This document shows positions 34,582 through 46,775 of a stretch of 64,000 nucleotides of DNA, piece after piece. The stretch's first letter is position 1, and each line of letters begins with the position of its first letter. Below the pieces are notes generated by a model that worked only from the letters and a program-made list of their open reading frames with translations, was not told the DNA's origin and searched no databases. The stretch is from Ampelocalamus luodianensis. Its lineage: Eukaryota > Streptophyta > Magnoliopsida > Poales > Poaceae. The stretch lies in NCBI GenBank assembly GCA_036346255.1, contig CM070618.1:61329655-61393654 (forward strand), in the 5' to 3' direction. Both the position numbers and the translations under genes were made by a program.

Positions 34582-34977
34582 TGTCACGGTCTAGAGACCG
34601 AATTAGATAACTATGGGTAACAAAGGGTTTTAGTCCAGGCCTCGCCGGCTAGGTGCCGTGGTGGGGTAGCTCGGGTAGGAGGGAAGGCTTGCGCCCGGAA
34701 GAAACGAAGAAGAAAGCGCAGGGAGGAAGACAGAGAAAGGAAGGAAAACAATTAGAGATAATTCTTTCTTGTTATTCCATACGTAAAGGAGTCCCTATAT
34801 ATGGAGAGTCCTTCCTTCCTGACAATAGAATTGAATCATACTAAACTTGAAGATACTTAATTGGAAAGTAACTAATCAATCATATCTTAATTGGGAAGTA
34901 ACTAATTAGAAGGTAACTAATGTGCCACATCCGATTGCCGTGATTTGCGCCTTTGATACGTGATGCCAACCATCACA
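34582..34977. mobile_element. Solo LTR, 396 bp, with 5-bp TSD
   Basis: It starts TGTCACGGTC and ends CAACCATCACA (TG..CA). It is bounded by the direct repeat AAAAG at 34577-34581 and 34978-34982. The length and internal TATATATGGAG phrase fit a small LTR. No internal retroelement region is present, so it is what remains after recombination between two LTRs. The strand of the parent is unknown. Confidence 0.75.
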
Positions 34978-34982
34978 AAAAG

Positions 34983-36628
34983 TGGCGAAATTATCAAGTT
35001 AAATGTTTGTTTTGTTTATCTCAATATATAAAGTGTTTGATTAAGGATTTTTGGTAAGGTTATACACAGACATGTCTAACACCGTATATGTGACTGTTTT
35101 CAAAATTTGTTTTAAATGCTACCTTGTACAACTTTACACAAAAAAGGGCTCTTTAGACCGCCCCATATATGTATCACCATGTGCGAACAGAGTGCCCTTT
35201 CTGCAGCAAATAGAACGCTTATTTGAGTTACAAGCTTAAGGTAGCACAGGAACGGTTGCCTTTGTCAATTACATAAAGAATCAATCGATTTTGTCTAGTC
35301 AAATTTCCTGCTTCCAATATTTCAAAAAAAAATAAAAAAGAAACATGCAGACCACAAAGACAAATAAGATTGAGAATATCATGAGATTAAGGTATCAGAT
35401 CTATCATAAAAAAAACCCAGCAACCTTTTATCCTTTGAAATCACAAGGCATATATAGTGGTAACAATTAGCTAGGTAGGGTTCCGGCCGGTAGTGGGTGA
35501 CAACGATTCAAAAATCGGATACGGAGAAAATATCGGATGACCCTCCTCGGAACCAGTTACTGATTTAAAATCGGACAAATTTTGTCAAACGAAAATTTGA
35601 ATTCTCCACTGGTCACCGACTGGTAATTAGCCGAAATTGACCGGTTACCGGCTGGTTACAAGTGAACAAGGAAACAACTCCATTTGACACAATTTTTGTA
35701 GTTAGCAATCAATACAACATTACAACACGACATTACTTATATAGTTGATGAGCGCCGAGGAGGAAGTTGGATGTCACTGCCACAGTCGATAATAAGAACA
35801 CCTGGGTACTGAAGTACCATTTGTTTGTATTAGTGCCAACTAATCATAGAATATTACATGATTTATGTACACTGGCATCGGCACTAACACTGCATTATAA
35901 CCATGGCCATGATATGCAACACTTTAGCTAAAATACAATTTAATTTCATTACTTTAGATCAAATACAATCATACATTAACACTTTTTACTACAATTTAAA
36001 ATTTAAAATTCCACATAGCTAGCTAACCCTGTACTATTGCGAGGCAGTGGCAATGGCATCCATCCCAAGAACAGCAAAAGATCTAAGAGATGGAATGGTA
36101 AAACCAGCTGGTTTTGCTTCTCAGGGAGAGGGATGTGAAGCCACTGGTGGCAATGGAGACGTTGCCTGCCTCTCTCGTAAAGGAAAGGATATATTCCGTG
36201 GACCTGAAATGGCCGGTACTCGTTGATCTGTGCACTGTGTGCTAGCTACATTGCTAAGTTACATATGCTAGCTAGTACATAGTTAGTGACCTATACATTG
36301 TGGGGAAACATCTAATAAGATTTGAACAAGCGATCTCCTGCTGAACAATGAGCGGTTTTGACCATGTGAGTAATTATATGATTCCTAGTGCATGCATTGG
36401 TTATTGAAACCGTGGTACTATATATCTTGGTCTATTTTTAGCCTCTCACCTGCTGATCGCTGCCAAGTGTTCTTGCCAATGTTTTGTGCTCATACAACAT
36501 CAGCTGTACTAGTACTGCCGGTAAGCACTACCGACGACCACGGAGCAGTACTATTTGGTGCTGGGCCTTAATTGGTTCTAATTCGTTAGGAACTTGATCG
36601 AACATTATATTTATAGGTTATTTGTGGT
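34983..36628. other. Spacer, no gene seen
   Basis: AT-rich. The stretch 35470-35680 contains repeated TCGGA, CCGGTTACCGG and ACTGGTAA phrases that resemble the end of a hAT-type element, but only one arm is recognisable. Confidence 0.35.
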
Positions 36629-36645
36629 CAGTGGCGGACCCAGGA
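36629..36645. mobile_element. hAT-like terminus, single end
   Basis: CAGTGGCGGACCCAGGA followed by an AAGAGGTGCTAAAA stretch is a common hAT-family end in plants. The partner end was not found nearby, so the element is truncated or its other end has diverged. Confidence 0.4.
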
Positions 36646-37397
36646 CAAAAAATTAAGAGGTGCTAAAAAAAATGCAGGTAGACAGCAATTCAATCTTGAT
36701 AGCGGCGGCTGAGAACTACTTTGATTCAGGCACCAAAACCCTGCAGCAAAATCTTTTGTTCTCCTCAATTTCTCTTGATCTGGACTGCACCACGTGAGAT
36801 TGGTAGAATATGTGCCACAGCATGGGTTGGAGCCCTTTCTGGACCAAAGAATATAGGTATCTCCGGCCGGCTGCAAGGACCTTGGAACTTTGGAAGATGG
36901 AATTGGATTTGTTCTTTGGTCCTTAGCTTGCACACTGTTCATTTTCCGGCCTTTGAACCTTAGGAAATTATGTATGCCACTCAAATGTTTGTTACATGAG
37001 GTTGTGTACTCTGTGAGTTGTTACTCTGCATTTTGCAGGCCACTCAATGCTTGTCTTGCAGTGAGAGAGAAATTGAAATGGTGCTTGCCCAATCGATGTG
37101 TCCTATACAGATTTTACTGGAATTTCAGAACCTTTGAGGTGCATTATTTGTTAAAGTTCTAATTAACAACGAGCAATAGTGCATTTGTTCTTTCAAAAAG
37201 AAAATCCAACAGATTCTAAAGCGCCGGAGTCACCAACAGGTGCTATTGTTGCACATAAGTTGCCATAGAAGTGCACACAAGCACTGTTGCCGTGTGCATT
37301 ATTATTGTCGAACAATGAGTACCAATGGAAATCTAGCTGACGCACGTGAGAGAAAACTCACAATGTAGGGAAAATAGAGTTGCTTTTGCAAACGAAG
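36646..37397. other. Spacer, no convincing gene
   Basis: Overlapping open frames of 80-120 residues occur on both strands at 36628-37162, but none has a recognisable domain, and coding on both strands at once is unlikely. Possibly the interior of the single-ended hAT-like element. Confidence 0.3.
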
Positions 37398-37405
37398 CCA
37401 AATGG

Positions 37406-38248
37406 CAGGGCCGTTCCTGAGGAGGACGGCCGTGGCGACCGTCCACCAGAGCTGAGGCCCCCAATCCTGATACATATATTTAGGTACATACCCTGTATAT
37501 GTTCTGTATGGCTGTATAACTAGATTGGGCTAGCCAGGACATGGGCCTAAATCAGTAAATGATCACAATGTAGTAATTCTATCGGCTGAGAAAGCTTGTG
37601 AAGCTAATTACTTTTTAGTCATGGTGGATGTGGCAATTGCTTCATGAAAAATAGATTTGAGGAATTTAAAAGTGTTTAAAGGTATTTTTGTTTTTACTTA
37701 GCTCAAAAAACATGAAGTCATTTGATGATATCGAGCTAAGAAAATGTTGTACTAAATTTGCAGAAACTTTTCTCAAAATGATTCATCTGATATTTAATTA
37801 AATGATCTTTTCTCTGAATTAAGAGTGTTGCAAATGACTTTGCTGGATGTGACAATGTCTGCTATTGAGATTTTTGAGTTTGTTAGAGATGTAGATTGTT
37901 ATCCAAATATTTTAATTGCTTATTGAATCTTATTTACTGTACCTGTGACTGTAGCATCAATTGAAAGAAGCTTTTCAAAGTTGAAGTTATTGAAAAACTA
38001 TTTGAGGTCATGTTGAATGATCTGGCCACTTTATACATTGAAAAGGATATGTAAGATCACATTGACGTGGATACTATTATCAATGACTTTGCATCTAGAA
38101 ATGTTAGTAGAAATTGATTTTTTATTTTTTTGATGTATTGAATAGCTTTGCAATTGATATAAAAAATAGCATTATATGTTTATGTTAAAATAAAAAGTCT
38201 TTTATTTTGTCTCACTCTAGGGCCTCCAAAATGCGAGATACGGCCCTG
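37406..38248. mobile_element. hAT element, internally deleted, 8-bp TSD
   Basis: The ends CAGGGCCGT and ACGGCCCTG are perfect inverted repeats. The flanking duplication is CCAAATGG (37398-37405) and CCAAATAG (38249-38256), 7 of 8 matching, and the 8-bp size is diagnostic for hAT. The inside holds the C-terminal part of a transposase, so this is a deletion derivative of an autonomous element. Confidence 0.85.
37720..38117 (+). pseudogene. hAT transposase C-terminal fragment (dimerisation domain)
   Basis: The mostly open frame reads MSAIEIFEFVRDVDCYPNIL, then TVPVTVASIERSFSKLKLLK and DTIINDFASR-like sequence (frame change near the end). The pattern VASIERSFSKLKLLKNYLRS is the hAT C-terminal dimerisation region as found in plant zinc-finger MYM/TTF-type hAT transposases. 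Stops interrupt it, among them TGA after PNILIAY and TGA after NYLRSC. The zinc finger and catalytic core are absent, so the protein cannot act. Confidence 0.8.
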
Positions 38249-38256
38249 CCAAATAG

Positions 38257-41039
38257 TAGTAGTACGTACAAAAGGCACAAGGCAAGTTGTCTCCCTCAAA
38301 TTCGAAAAAGCATGCGAGGATAATTCCTAAGTAGTACTAATGTCCACTTGGTGGTTTGAGTTGGCCTAAGGTGATCTATTCGATTTGGACCGTGGATAAT
38401 TGGATTATTGGCTAGAAACTACTCCTTTCTGCCTACAAGGAACGCTGTTTTCTAAAGTTTTTTGGTTGATTTATATATACTGAAAAAAAAACTATAAAAC
38501 CATAACACTACGAAAGTGTTTCTTAACGTTGGATATACTTATGTCATTTTCTCGTGACCGATCTACGTACTTACAAATACATAATCTTTAAGCAACACAT
38601 TGACAGCCCTTCTGATATTCGATTTTAATCTAACAAGTACCATGATCCATCTTCCCCGTGTTTATGAAATGTCTACTCTATTTTGGGTCGATGTTTGTAT
38701 TCTCTTCTCTGTATAAATGAAATAAGGCAGAGCTCCGAGTCCTGACCTTGTTTTAAAAAGAAGGTACCATGATGATCCAATTCTGTTGCCGTGAGCCCTC
38801 TTCTTGATATTCGACTTTAAGCAATCAGGTCCTAAAGTCTTGTTGCTTTGAACCCTCTTAGACATTTCCTTTTGATGCGATCAAGCTCCTCTAACCCAAT
38901 TTTGTTACATGAACCATTTCTGCTACCTTCTCTAATCTACCGTTCTGAAGTGCAAATTTTCTCAATCGTGCGGCTCGGTTCTTTGGGTCGATTCCCCTTG
39001 CAGCCTCGCACGATCCCCAGCCATCCAATGTATAATACACTGACAGAACAGAACCTATTCCAACTTCCAAAGTGACAGGTAAGTGAGTAAAAACACCGTG
39101 GGGGCAAAAAAGAATAAATGGATCTCTCCAACTCCGATGTCTTTGGAGAGGAAATTTGACTTTTGCCATGAAGTGAGGCTTTATCCATGGTCCTGTGACT
39201 GCTCATGTTCCTCGGTTGGCCACGGGGGCCATGGAATTACGCAAGATTTTCCAACGCCACAGAAAGATTTCGCTGCCACTTGTTCGATGATCTCCTCTCG
39301 AAAGCAGCACGATCTTTACCGGAGAAGCTAACGTGGAGGCGTTCGGGTCCATCCGATGCTCACGTTGGACCAAGGAAACCAGTTGGCATCTGGGCGCAAT
39401 TGCGCCTGCGCATGCATATATGGGCCGATCGAGTCTCTGGGGAGGTGCAGATCTCTGTGGAATGTAATCTGCATAAAGCGCGGTTTCAGGATTCCCTGTG
39501 ACATTTTGAACCATCCAAGCAAAAGCGTTCCTTTTTTCCCTTGGTGGAATCCATGCTGGTGAAATGCATTTTGCCAACATTTTTCAGTAAGCTCTCAAGC
39601 ATGAAGGCTGCTAACGACTACAGTCCTTTGATCAAGTGCTGAATTTGCTGTTTCAGTTCAGTTCTCCTGTGTAGCAACCTCGCAACATGGCGATTCCTGT
39701 TCACCAAGCGGTTTGGCATATGTGTTGCTGAATTCCAGAATTAATTCATTTTTAACTGGTTATAATGGTGTAGAGTACTCTGTTGCTCTGAGCCACAGTC
39801 ACAAGGATCGCAGGTCGATACCATGTTCCATGTGCCGAATTTATTGACCCGGGTACGATTCTTGAGACATGGTACATCATTCCTATGTAATTTAGAAGGA
39901 AAAATGACGTTCCTCGACTCGACTCCGTTCCTCGACCCGATCGACCCACCGTTGCTGGTGACTATGCTCTGAGTCATCACTCATCGTGGATGTCTTGACT
40001 AGTACGCAGCCACGGCATGAAGTCTGCATCAACCGGATCCCAAATCTGCAAAAGGAACCGCTCAGATTCCGGACACCAACTTGCAGGATTGGAATCCAGG
40101 TGGTCTCTACATCAATTTAGCATGGATTCAGAATATTTACTTCTTTCCCTTGTGCAAAAAGCATCCCAGTCCTGATGTTCAGATTCCCTCGGCTCATATA
40201 TACCCACCCTAGCCCATCTATCTACCTATCTTGTCCAAGTACGCTCGGTAGCAAGGTATGGTGAGTGTGTGTATCTAATCTGATAGATTGACGCAGTCAG
40301 CCTATTGATTGATACCGAAAGGCGATTGATTAATCGCTATGAGCAACGTGGACCGGAGAACATTGCTCCTAAACCACAGTTACCAGATGCCAACCTTCGC
40401 CCACAAATGTGTCGTCCATGGTGTCACCAAAATGCGCGCTTGATGACGAGTGATGAGGGCGGGCACCGGCCAGAAAGGCGGATTCCAGCGTGTGGATATC
40501 CTGTCCTGTACTACTGCTCCGCCGGTGGCAGATTTAGCTGGTTTTGGCGCCTCGTCAGCTGCGGTCGCTACTGCATCTCCAAGAGGCAAGAGCATCCGAT
40601 GACCACGTCGGATAGAATTGAGACTTCACTTGAGAGTTGAGAGAAGCAAGAGGCGTGTGTAGTCGTGGTCGACCACTCATTGATCGCCATATTGCCGAGG
40701 CCAGGGAGGTGCCACGTTGGTGAGGAGCGACTGGTGTGGTAGGCGGGAACGCTAGCTGTTCGCTTTTGAATCGCAATAGGAATGCAATGCAGGACCCCCT
40801 AGTAGATACCCTGATTCTGGTGCAAGCTGCAGTGTAGGCGCTTGCACGGTTGGTGCAACATGCGAGAAGTGCAAAAGGAATCGATAATTTGCTTCGCCTT
40901 TCACCCTCAGGGTGATGAACCGTGAGTCGAGCACGCAGGGAGGAATCAAAGCAAATACTAATAAAAGTTAGCTTTAGCATGCATGCACCGCACGTATCTC
41001 AGAGCTCCAAGTTTCGAAGATGCAAGACATAATACAGAA
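38257..41039. other. Spacer, no gene recognised
   Basis: Overlapping open frames on both strands at 38850-39580 and 40300-40980 have no recognisable domains. 38400-38830 repeats phrases such as TACCATGAT.ATC and TTGATATTCGA(C/T)TTTAA (38610-38820), an old local duplication. A gene in this stretch cannot be excluded but is not supported. Confidence 0.35.
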
Positions 41040-42197
41040 GGGATTTTTGACCATTTGCCCCACCTTTAAATCACCTTCTATTTTTTGTATTTATTTTTAT
41101 ACTATATTGATTATTTGCCCCGGTTTGATTTTCTTATTTGATATTTTACCATTTCCACAATTTTGATTTACATTTGCTATTTCATCCCACGTGAAATGTC
41201 ACAAATGCCCTCTACCCCCTTCTTCCTCCTCTCATCTTCTCATCTTTTCTTCCTTGGTTTGCCCCGGCCATGGCAGACAAGCCCGTCTCGCCATCGAGCT
41301 TCGCGCAAGAACTCACCCCTGCCCCGCTACTTCCACCTCCCTCTCCCTCGCACTCCAGAGAATGGAGTCGGGCTGGAGGAGCCACTCCTCTGTTCCGGCC
41401 ACCATGCCTGCCCGTGCGCCACTGCCGCTTTTGTGAGCCCCAACCCACGCCAACGTGCTCGCACGCACTGCCTCAGCTTCCTTCTTCTATTGCTCACCTT
41501 CGCTCCCTTCGTTGCCCCCCCCCCCACGCCATGCCCAGAATGTCATCTTCCTCTCCACCGGTGCCTACCGCCCGATAGAACGCCGCCACCTCCGCCCGCC
41601 ATTCCGCCCGACCCAATGCGCCTCTCTCCCAACCGAGCGCGTCAAAACTGTTGGTGATATACCCTAGAGGCAACCATAGAGATAATTGTATCACGTCTAT
41701 GTTTATGAGTTATAGAATAAATGCTATTATGTTCCTTGGATGAATTATTATTTATAAAGATTAACAAATACGTGACTTGTTGGTGAAGCTCTTTAACTTA
41801 TATGATGTTATTCTAAATGTATCCCTGATCTGATGTCACTGGTCAGAACATTAGTGACTTATCGACCAGCATATGCATTGATTGATGACCAGGTTTCACC
41901 GGTCATAGATATGGGGATATCGAATCAATAATGTGAAAACATGTTAGAGAACATGGTATTCGATTGACCCACCTTGAAGCACTATTGATATTGTTATGAT
42001 TTTATGTGTCATCAGTTAGTCTCAAGCAATGATAATATATAATCCTTAGACCTGAGATCAGTATAGTTTTCTACATGTGTAATAGTACACTTAGGGATTG
42101 CCAAACGCTACCCCGTAATTGGGTAGTTATAAAGGTAGCTTTTGGGTATGCTATGAAACATACGGATGGATGTGACAGGATGGATATAGGATTTGCC

Positions 42198-45100
42198 TCG
42201 TAACATTTAATCTTATCAACGATAATAATCGTATTATGAGCGATGAATAGACTACTTGCTCATATCATTCTTATTCTTAATCTCGATTGGGAGTTCTTTG
42301 TTACCAAATAAAACCTTCCTTTTGCCAAAGTCCAAAACCTACTTAGAATATTTAAAGGAATACAAGGTAACACTTGTATTATGACTGGGAAGTATTTTTA
42401 TTAAAGCCTAGATAAATTATCTTGGCTAAAAATATTTTCGTTGCATTTTTAGAAATTATTTGGACTTAAAGAAAATTTATGGTCTTTAAATAAACATTTT
42501 CGGCCTGAAATAGATATTTATGTATTTTATAAAGTGAAAATGTGGTTTATGAAATTTATCTGGGAAATATATCATCCCAAAGAGCTTACAAAGAAAATTT
42601 CATGATTTTATAAATTTATTTGCTATTTTTAAAGTCCCAGTCAAACCTTTTAAATATATGAATAAGGTTTGGTCAACCAAACCGGTCCAAACCCGACCCT
42701 TGCACTGTAGCGACCCAGCCTCATGTGTCTCGGTCCAACCCAATCAAATTTGTCTGGCTCGGTCACGTTCGCGCGAGCCCGAACTCCACGACTGACATGA
42801 GCCGTCGATCTTCCATCGAACGGGCGAAGCAATAACGCCATGAAGCCGTCCACGTGTCCACTTAAATCTCGCCGTTGGATCTTAATCCAACGGCGTGATC
42901 GATGTATGCAACCGGACAACTCGGATCCCTATTCAATCTCCACCGTTCGTTTCTAATCCAACCGTGACGCCCTTTTCGTTTTAAACCTAAAGGCGCGCTT
43001 TTATCTCAGCCGTTAGATTCAAATCCTACGGCTTTTCCCTTTTTCCCTCGTGTTATAAAGCTCGCACTCCTCTGGACCATTGGATCTTCATCGTGTGGCC
43101 CAGATTTGTGTATGCATTCGGACGACTCCGGATCCCCGCACAATCGTGGCCGTCCATTCTTGATCCAGCGGTATCGCTTATTTCTATTTGAAACCCGAGG
43201 CGCGTTAATGTGGGTCTTTGGATTTCAATCCTCGGACACCTTTTGACCGTGGGCCTTTAAAGCCCAAAATCGGTGGATCGTTGGATTTTGATCGGGTGGC
43301 CCAGAGCGGTGTATGCAATCGGACCATCCGGTTCAATTTTCAATCTCGACCGTAGGAATCAAATCCAACGGTGTTGCGCCATTGCATCTATAGGAGGTGA
43401 CGTGTATTCTTTTAGTGGCGTTGGATTTCAATCTAACGCCCGGTTTGAAAGGGATCTCAAGATTCCTTTGAACTCCGTTTTAATCTCGGTCGAGATCTAG
43501 ATCGTGCGGTCCATATTAATTGGTACCGATTCAAATCATTTAATCCTCTATTTATCACACCACCCATTCCTAATCGAACGGTGATATTCTTTTGATCGTG
43601 TGTGGCGCGCAGTGTGGATCGCCAGTGGACCCACATGTCATATTTTGCCTCTCTTCTTCCTTATCTCTCACACGCACCATTTTTGTGAGCAGAGGAGAGG
43701 ATTTATCCAAAGATTATACACTAATTTTTGGATGTTTAGCTAAATGGACACCTCATCAACTCTAGATCTTTCCTTCTTGCCTGTAGCTAAACTCCCACAT
43801 ATATAAACCCTAGCTTTTGGAGTGCACCATTGTTGACCACTGGAGCTCATTTTCTTCCTTGCACCCGTGGATTTTGCTCCTATCATTTGCTTATCTATCC
43901 TTAAGCAATGATGTTACCCTGCATTAAAGATTTGGTATCCTTTGCGAGTTAAATCAGATTTGATCTCTCTGTCGATCAACCTCAAATTTTCAGGTTCTTG
44001 GTATCTTTCCATACTTTAGTAAGCCAAAACCCTAGTTTCGACATCTTGAGCATCCTAGGAACCTTAAAAGTGATGTGAATCCTTCTTTTAAGCATCGGTA
44101 GCTTCAACTGGCTTTAAACCTAAAAGTTGATATTATACCTTTCGGTTTTCATGTCATTTTCAAGACCTAGGGTTCTTCTGTCAACTTATCATCTTATTTA
44201 GGTTTTGACTAAACCCTAGCGACATGACAAGTTGATCTTTCAATTCTTGTCGTCATCTATTTTGACTCTTAGCTGAAATCTGTCTCGATCTTTTGTCGGC
44301 TCAACCGACAAAATAGGTTTTACTTTAGCTTTTGTAATCTAACTAGTTAGGGTTAGACTAAAGTTGGTTTGGGATATTAATTACCTAAAAGATCATGCTA
44401 AGATTCATTTATGAACTTTTGCATGATCTATACCTCTTTTTCCAAAAATTGCAATCTGTCTGTTTTGACTCTTTTCAAATCAAAACGGAACTTTGCAATA
44501 AACTCTAATTTCATCATTTGAAAACAGTGAGCTATATAATGGGATATTATCATTATTATGGGTAGTTATGGCTTAAGCATCTTTGTAATCATGCATTTCT
44601 AGATTGATCATGCATATTTCTTCCATGTTGGACTTATTATCGAGTTTGGTATTTATTGGATCTTATTGTTTCTTTAGAATCTGGTTCTGTTGAAGCCATC
44701 GAATCTTTTTCTCGAGCAATCGAGCACGCAATGCAGTCTATTATTACCAAGGCAAGCATCCTCTTTGCACCATATTGAACCAGATTTTGTACAATAGTCT
44801 TTACAAATCCAAAGTGATATCTGAGCATGCTATTTGTTTGAAAATACAAAATATGACTTGTAATAGCTAGCTATGACCGACATGGTGGATTACCTTGATT
44901 ATGACCATACACTCAACTCTAGTGTAGTCTTGTATGATATATGGTCTATTCTCGATTTGGCTTAGATATGCGGTCTAGAGATTTTAGAGTTTGACAAGCA
45001 TATCTTGTCAAACATGGGAATCACAACTGAACTGTTGTCATTTTCAAACTCTTTGTCCAGTTCCTTTAAATCAGTCTTATATTTGAAATTTAAATTGATC

Positions 45101-46558
45101 TGGACAAGAGGAAGCTAGTGATGGTGCTTTCGTGCACGAGATTGGGTTTTGTGGTGGACTTGTCCGGGTTAATTAAGGACCGAACTCTGATTATTCAATT
45201 CAAGTCCCCCACGTACTTCCACATGCAGTGTATGGGCGCTGTTTGGTTAAGTAAAATGTTGAGACTATTGAGTTGGAAACAGGAGAGTAAGGATATGTGT
45301 ATTGGCCTTGCATGGCATAGATGCTTAGGTCTGAAGACTGTGTCTTATGCCATGTGAGCTTTGTATGTCAGTATCAGATGTTCTTAGGAGGGTGAGGGCG
45401 TATATGTGCCTCGTCGCATATACGATACCTTAATGGTGCCGATAGCATTCTATTATGGGTGGTGAGCCCAATTCGTTTTTAAATTGTTTGGATCGGCATT
45501 ACTGACACAACATGTGTGCCCTGTGGTTAGTAGGTGGTGTAGCCTACACTATGGGATTAGTTCACACATGGGGGTCCAACTCAATAGTGTTAACTTGTTG
45601 AAAAATACCAAATCTTAGTTTCCCCGGTCGGCATACCAAAGGAAGTGTGTCATCATTCGGAGGCATCCGAAGGCAACGAGCTAACTAAGTCATGTGGGTA
45701 AAGATGTACACCTGCAGGGGTATAAACTGCTCGAATAGCCGTGTCCACGGTCATGGACGATAACTTGAATTGATGTCATCTGTATAGAAGTTTGATGTTC
45801 AAAAACCGGTTTTGGTTATTTTCGGTTTGCATGAGGGTATCATGCATTTGCATCATTTATTTTATGTCATTTATGTACTTGTTTTAAGCAAACTTTGATT
45901 TATTAAATCGCTTTATCAAAATTTAGCCTTTGTAGGTTAAGATGTATCGCTTTATGCAAATTTGAACCTTTATACCTTCTGTTGTAACCTTATGCATGTA
46001 AAAACTCTACTCCTTTGGTTAGGCTCTAATCACCACTTTATTTTATTAGTTTGAGTAAGACTTGCCGAGTACCTTCAGCACTCAAGGTGCTACCACCTAT
46101 TGTTGCGGTGAGGACGGTTTTCAGTATGAAGTACCGTTAGCGCCGATCGGGGTGGCGCTAACGAGTAACGCTACTTCTTTCCTCCACGCAATTGCCTCAC
46201 GGTGGATGGGGCCATTGGTGGATATTTTCCGTTTATTTTGCTTCCACAGATATCGTTAAAGTGACCAAGTCACTTAATATTGTGGTATCAACAGAATGAT
46301 GTAACCTTATGTTTAATTATATCAATGTATGACTTGTATGTGTTTGATGCAATGTTGATGAAGGATATATATGCAATGGTCATTGATCCTGGGAACCATT
46401 GAGAATCATATATATCAGAATCACATTTCTTGGATTTGTCATCGTTAAATTTATATCTTTAGCTTTGGTATTAATAAAGGGCGACTGTTCCTTCATTAAT
46501 AATTGTGCTACAGTATGAATTTAATTAGTAACATTTCCAATAACCGGGGGTCCTCACA
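42198..46558 (+). repeat. Gypsy 5' LTR
   Basis: It starts TCGTAACATTT (altered from TGTAACAGCCCC of the other LTR) and ends CGGGGGTCCTCACA. Long stretches such as 42427-42577 read as identical to the 3' LTR. Differences cluster in GC-richer parts at CAG, CTG and CCG sites. Open frames inside it are not genes. Confidence 0.92.
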
Positions 46559-46562
46559 GCGT

Positions 46563-46574
46563 TGGTATCAGAGC
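46563..46574 (+). other. Gypsy primer-binding site
   Basis: TGGTATCAGAGC, initiator tRNA-Met type, lies four bases past the LTR end. Confidence 0.9.
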
Positions 46575-46775
46575 ATACGTTGCCTGTAGGTTAGAAGTAG
46601 CATGGCCGAAGTTATTAGAGAGTCCTCTGATAAAATTATTTTCGAACAGTAAAGTATTTTCAAATCTGGAGCATGGCATCTTTATTCCTTATCTTTCTTA
46701 ATGTCACTTCTTGTCCAACTTTCATTTGGTTTGTTTAAAAGTGAATTGTTTCTTATCTTGCCTCTTTGCTTATAG

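Noticed and set aside
39203..39580. 125-residue minus-strand frame and its plus-strand counterpart
   Set aside because: Both strands are open over the same bases, with no recognisable motif.
41163..41694. 164-residue Pro-rich frame and overlapping frames
   Set aside because: Passenger of Pack-MULE-like element 1, low complexity, and cut by the copia LTR.
45118..45357. 79-residue frame in the gypsy LTR
   Set aside because: It lies in the LTR and is broken in the other LTR copy. Not a gene.
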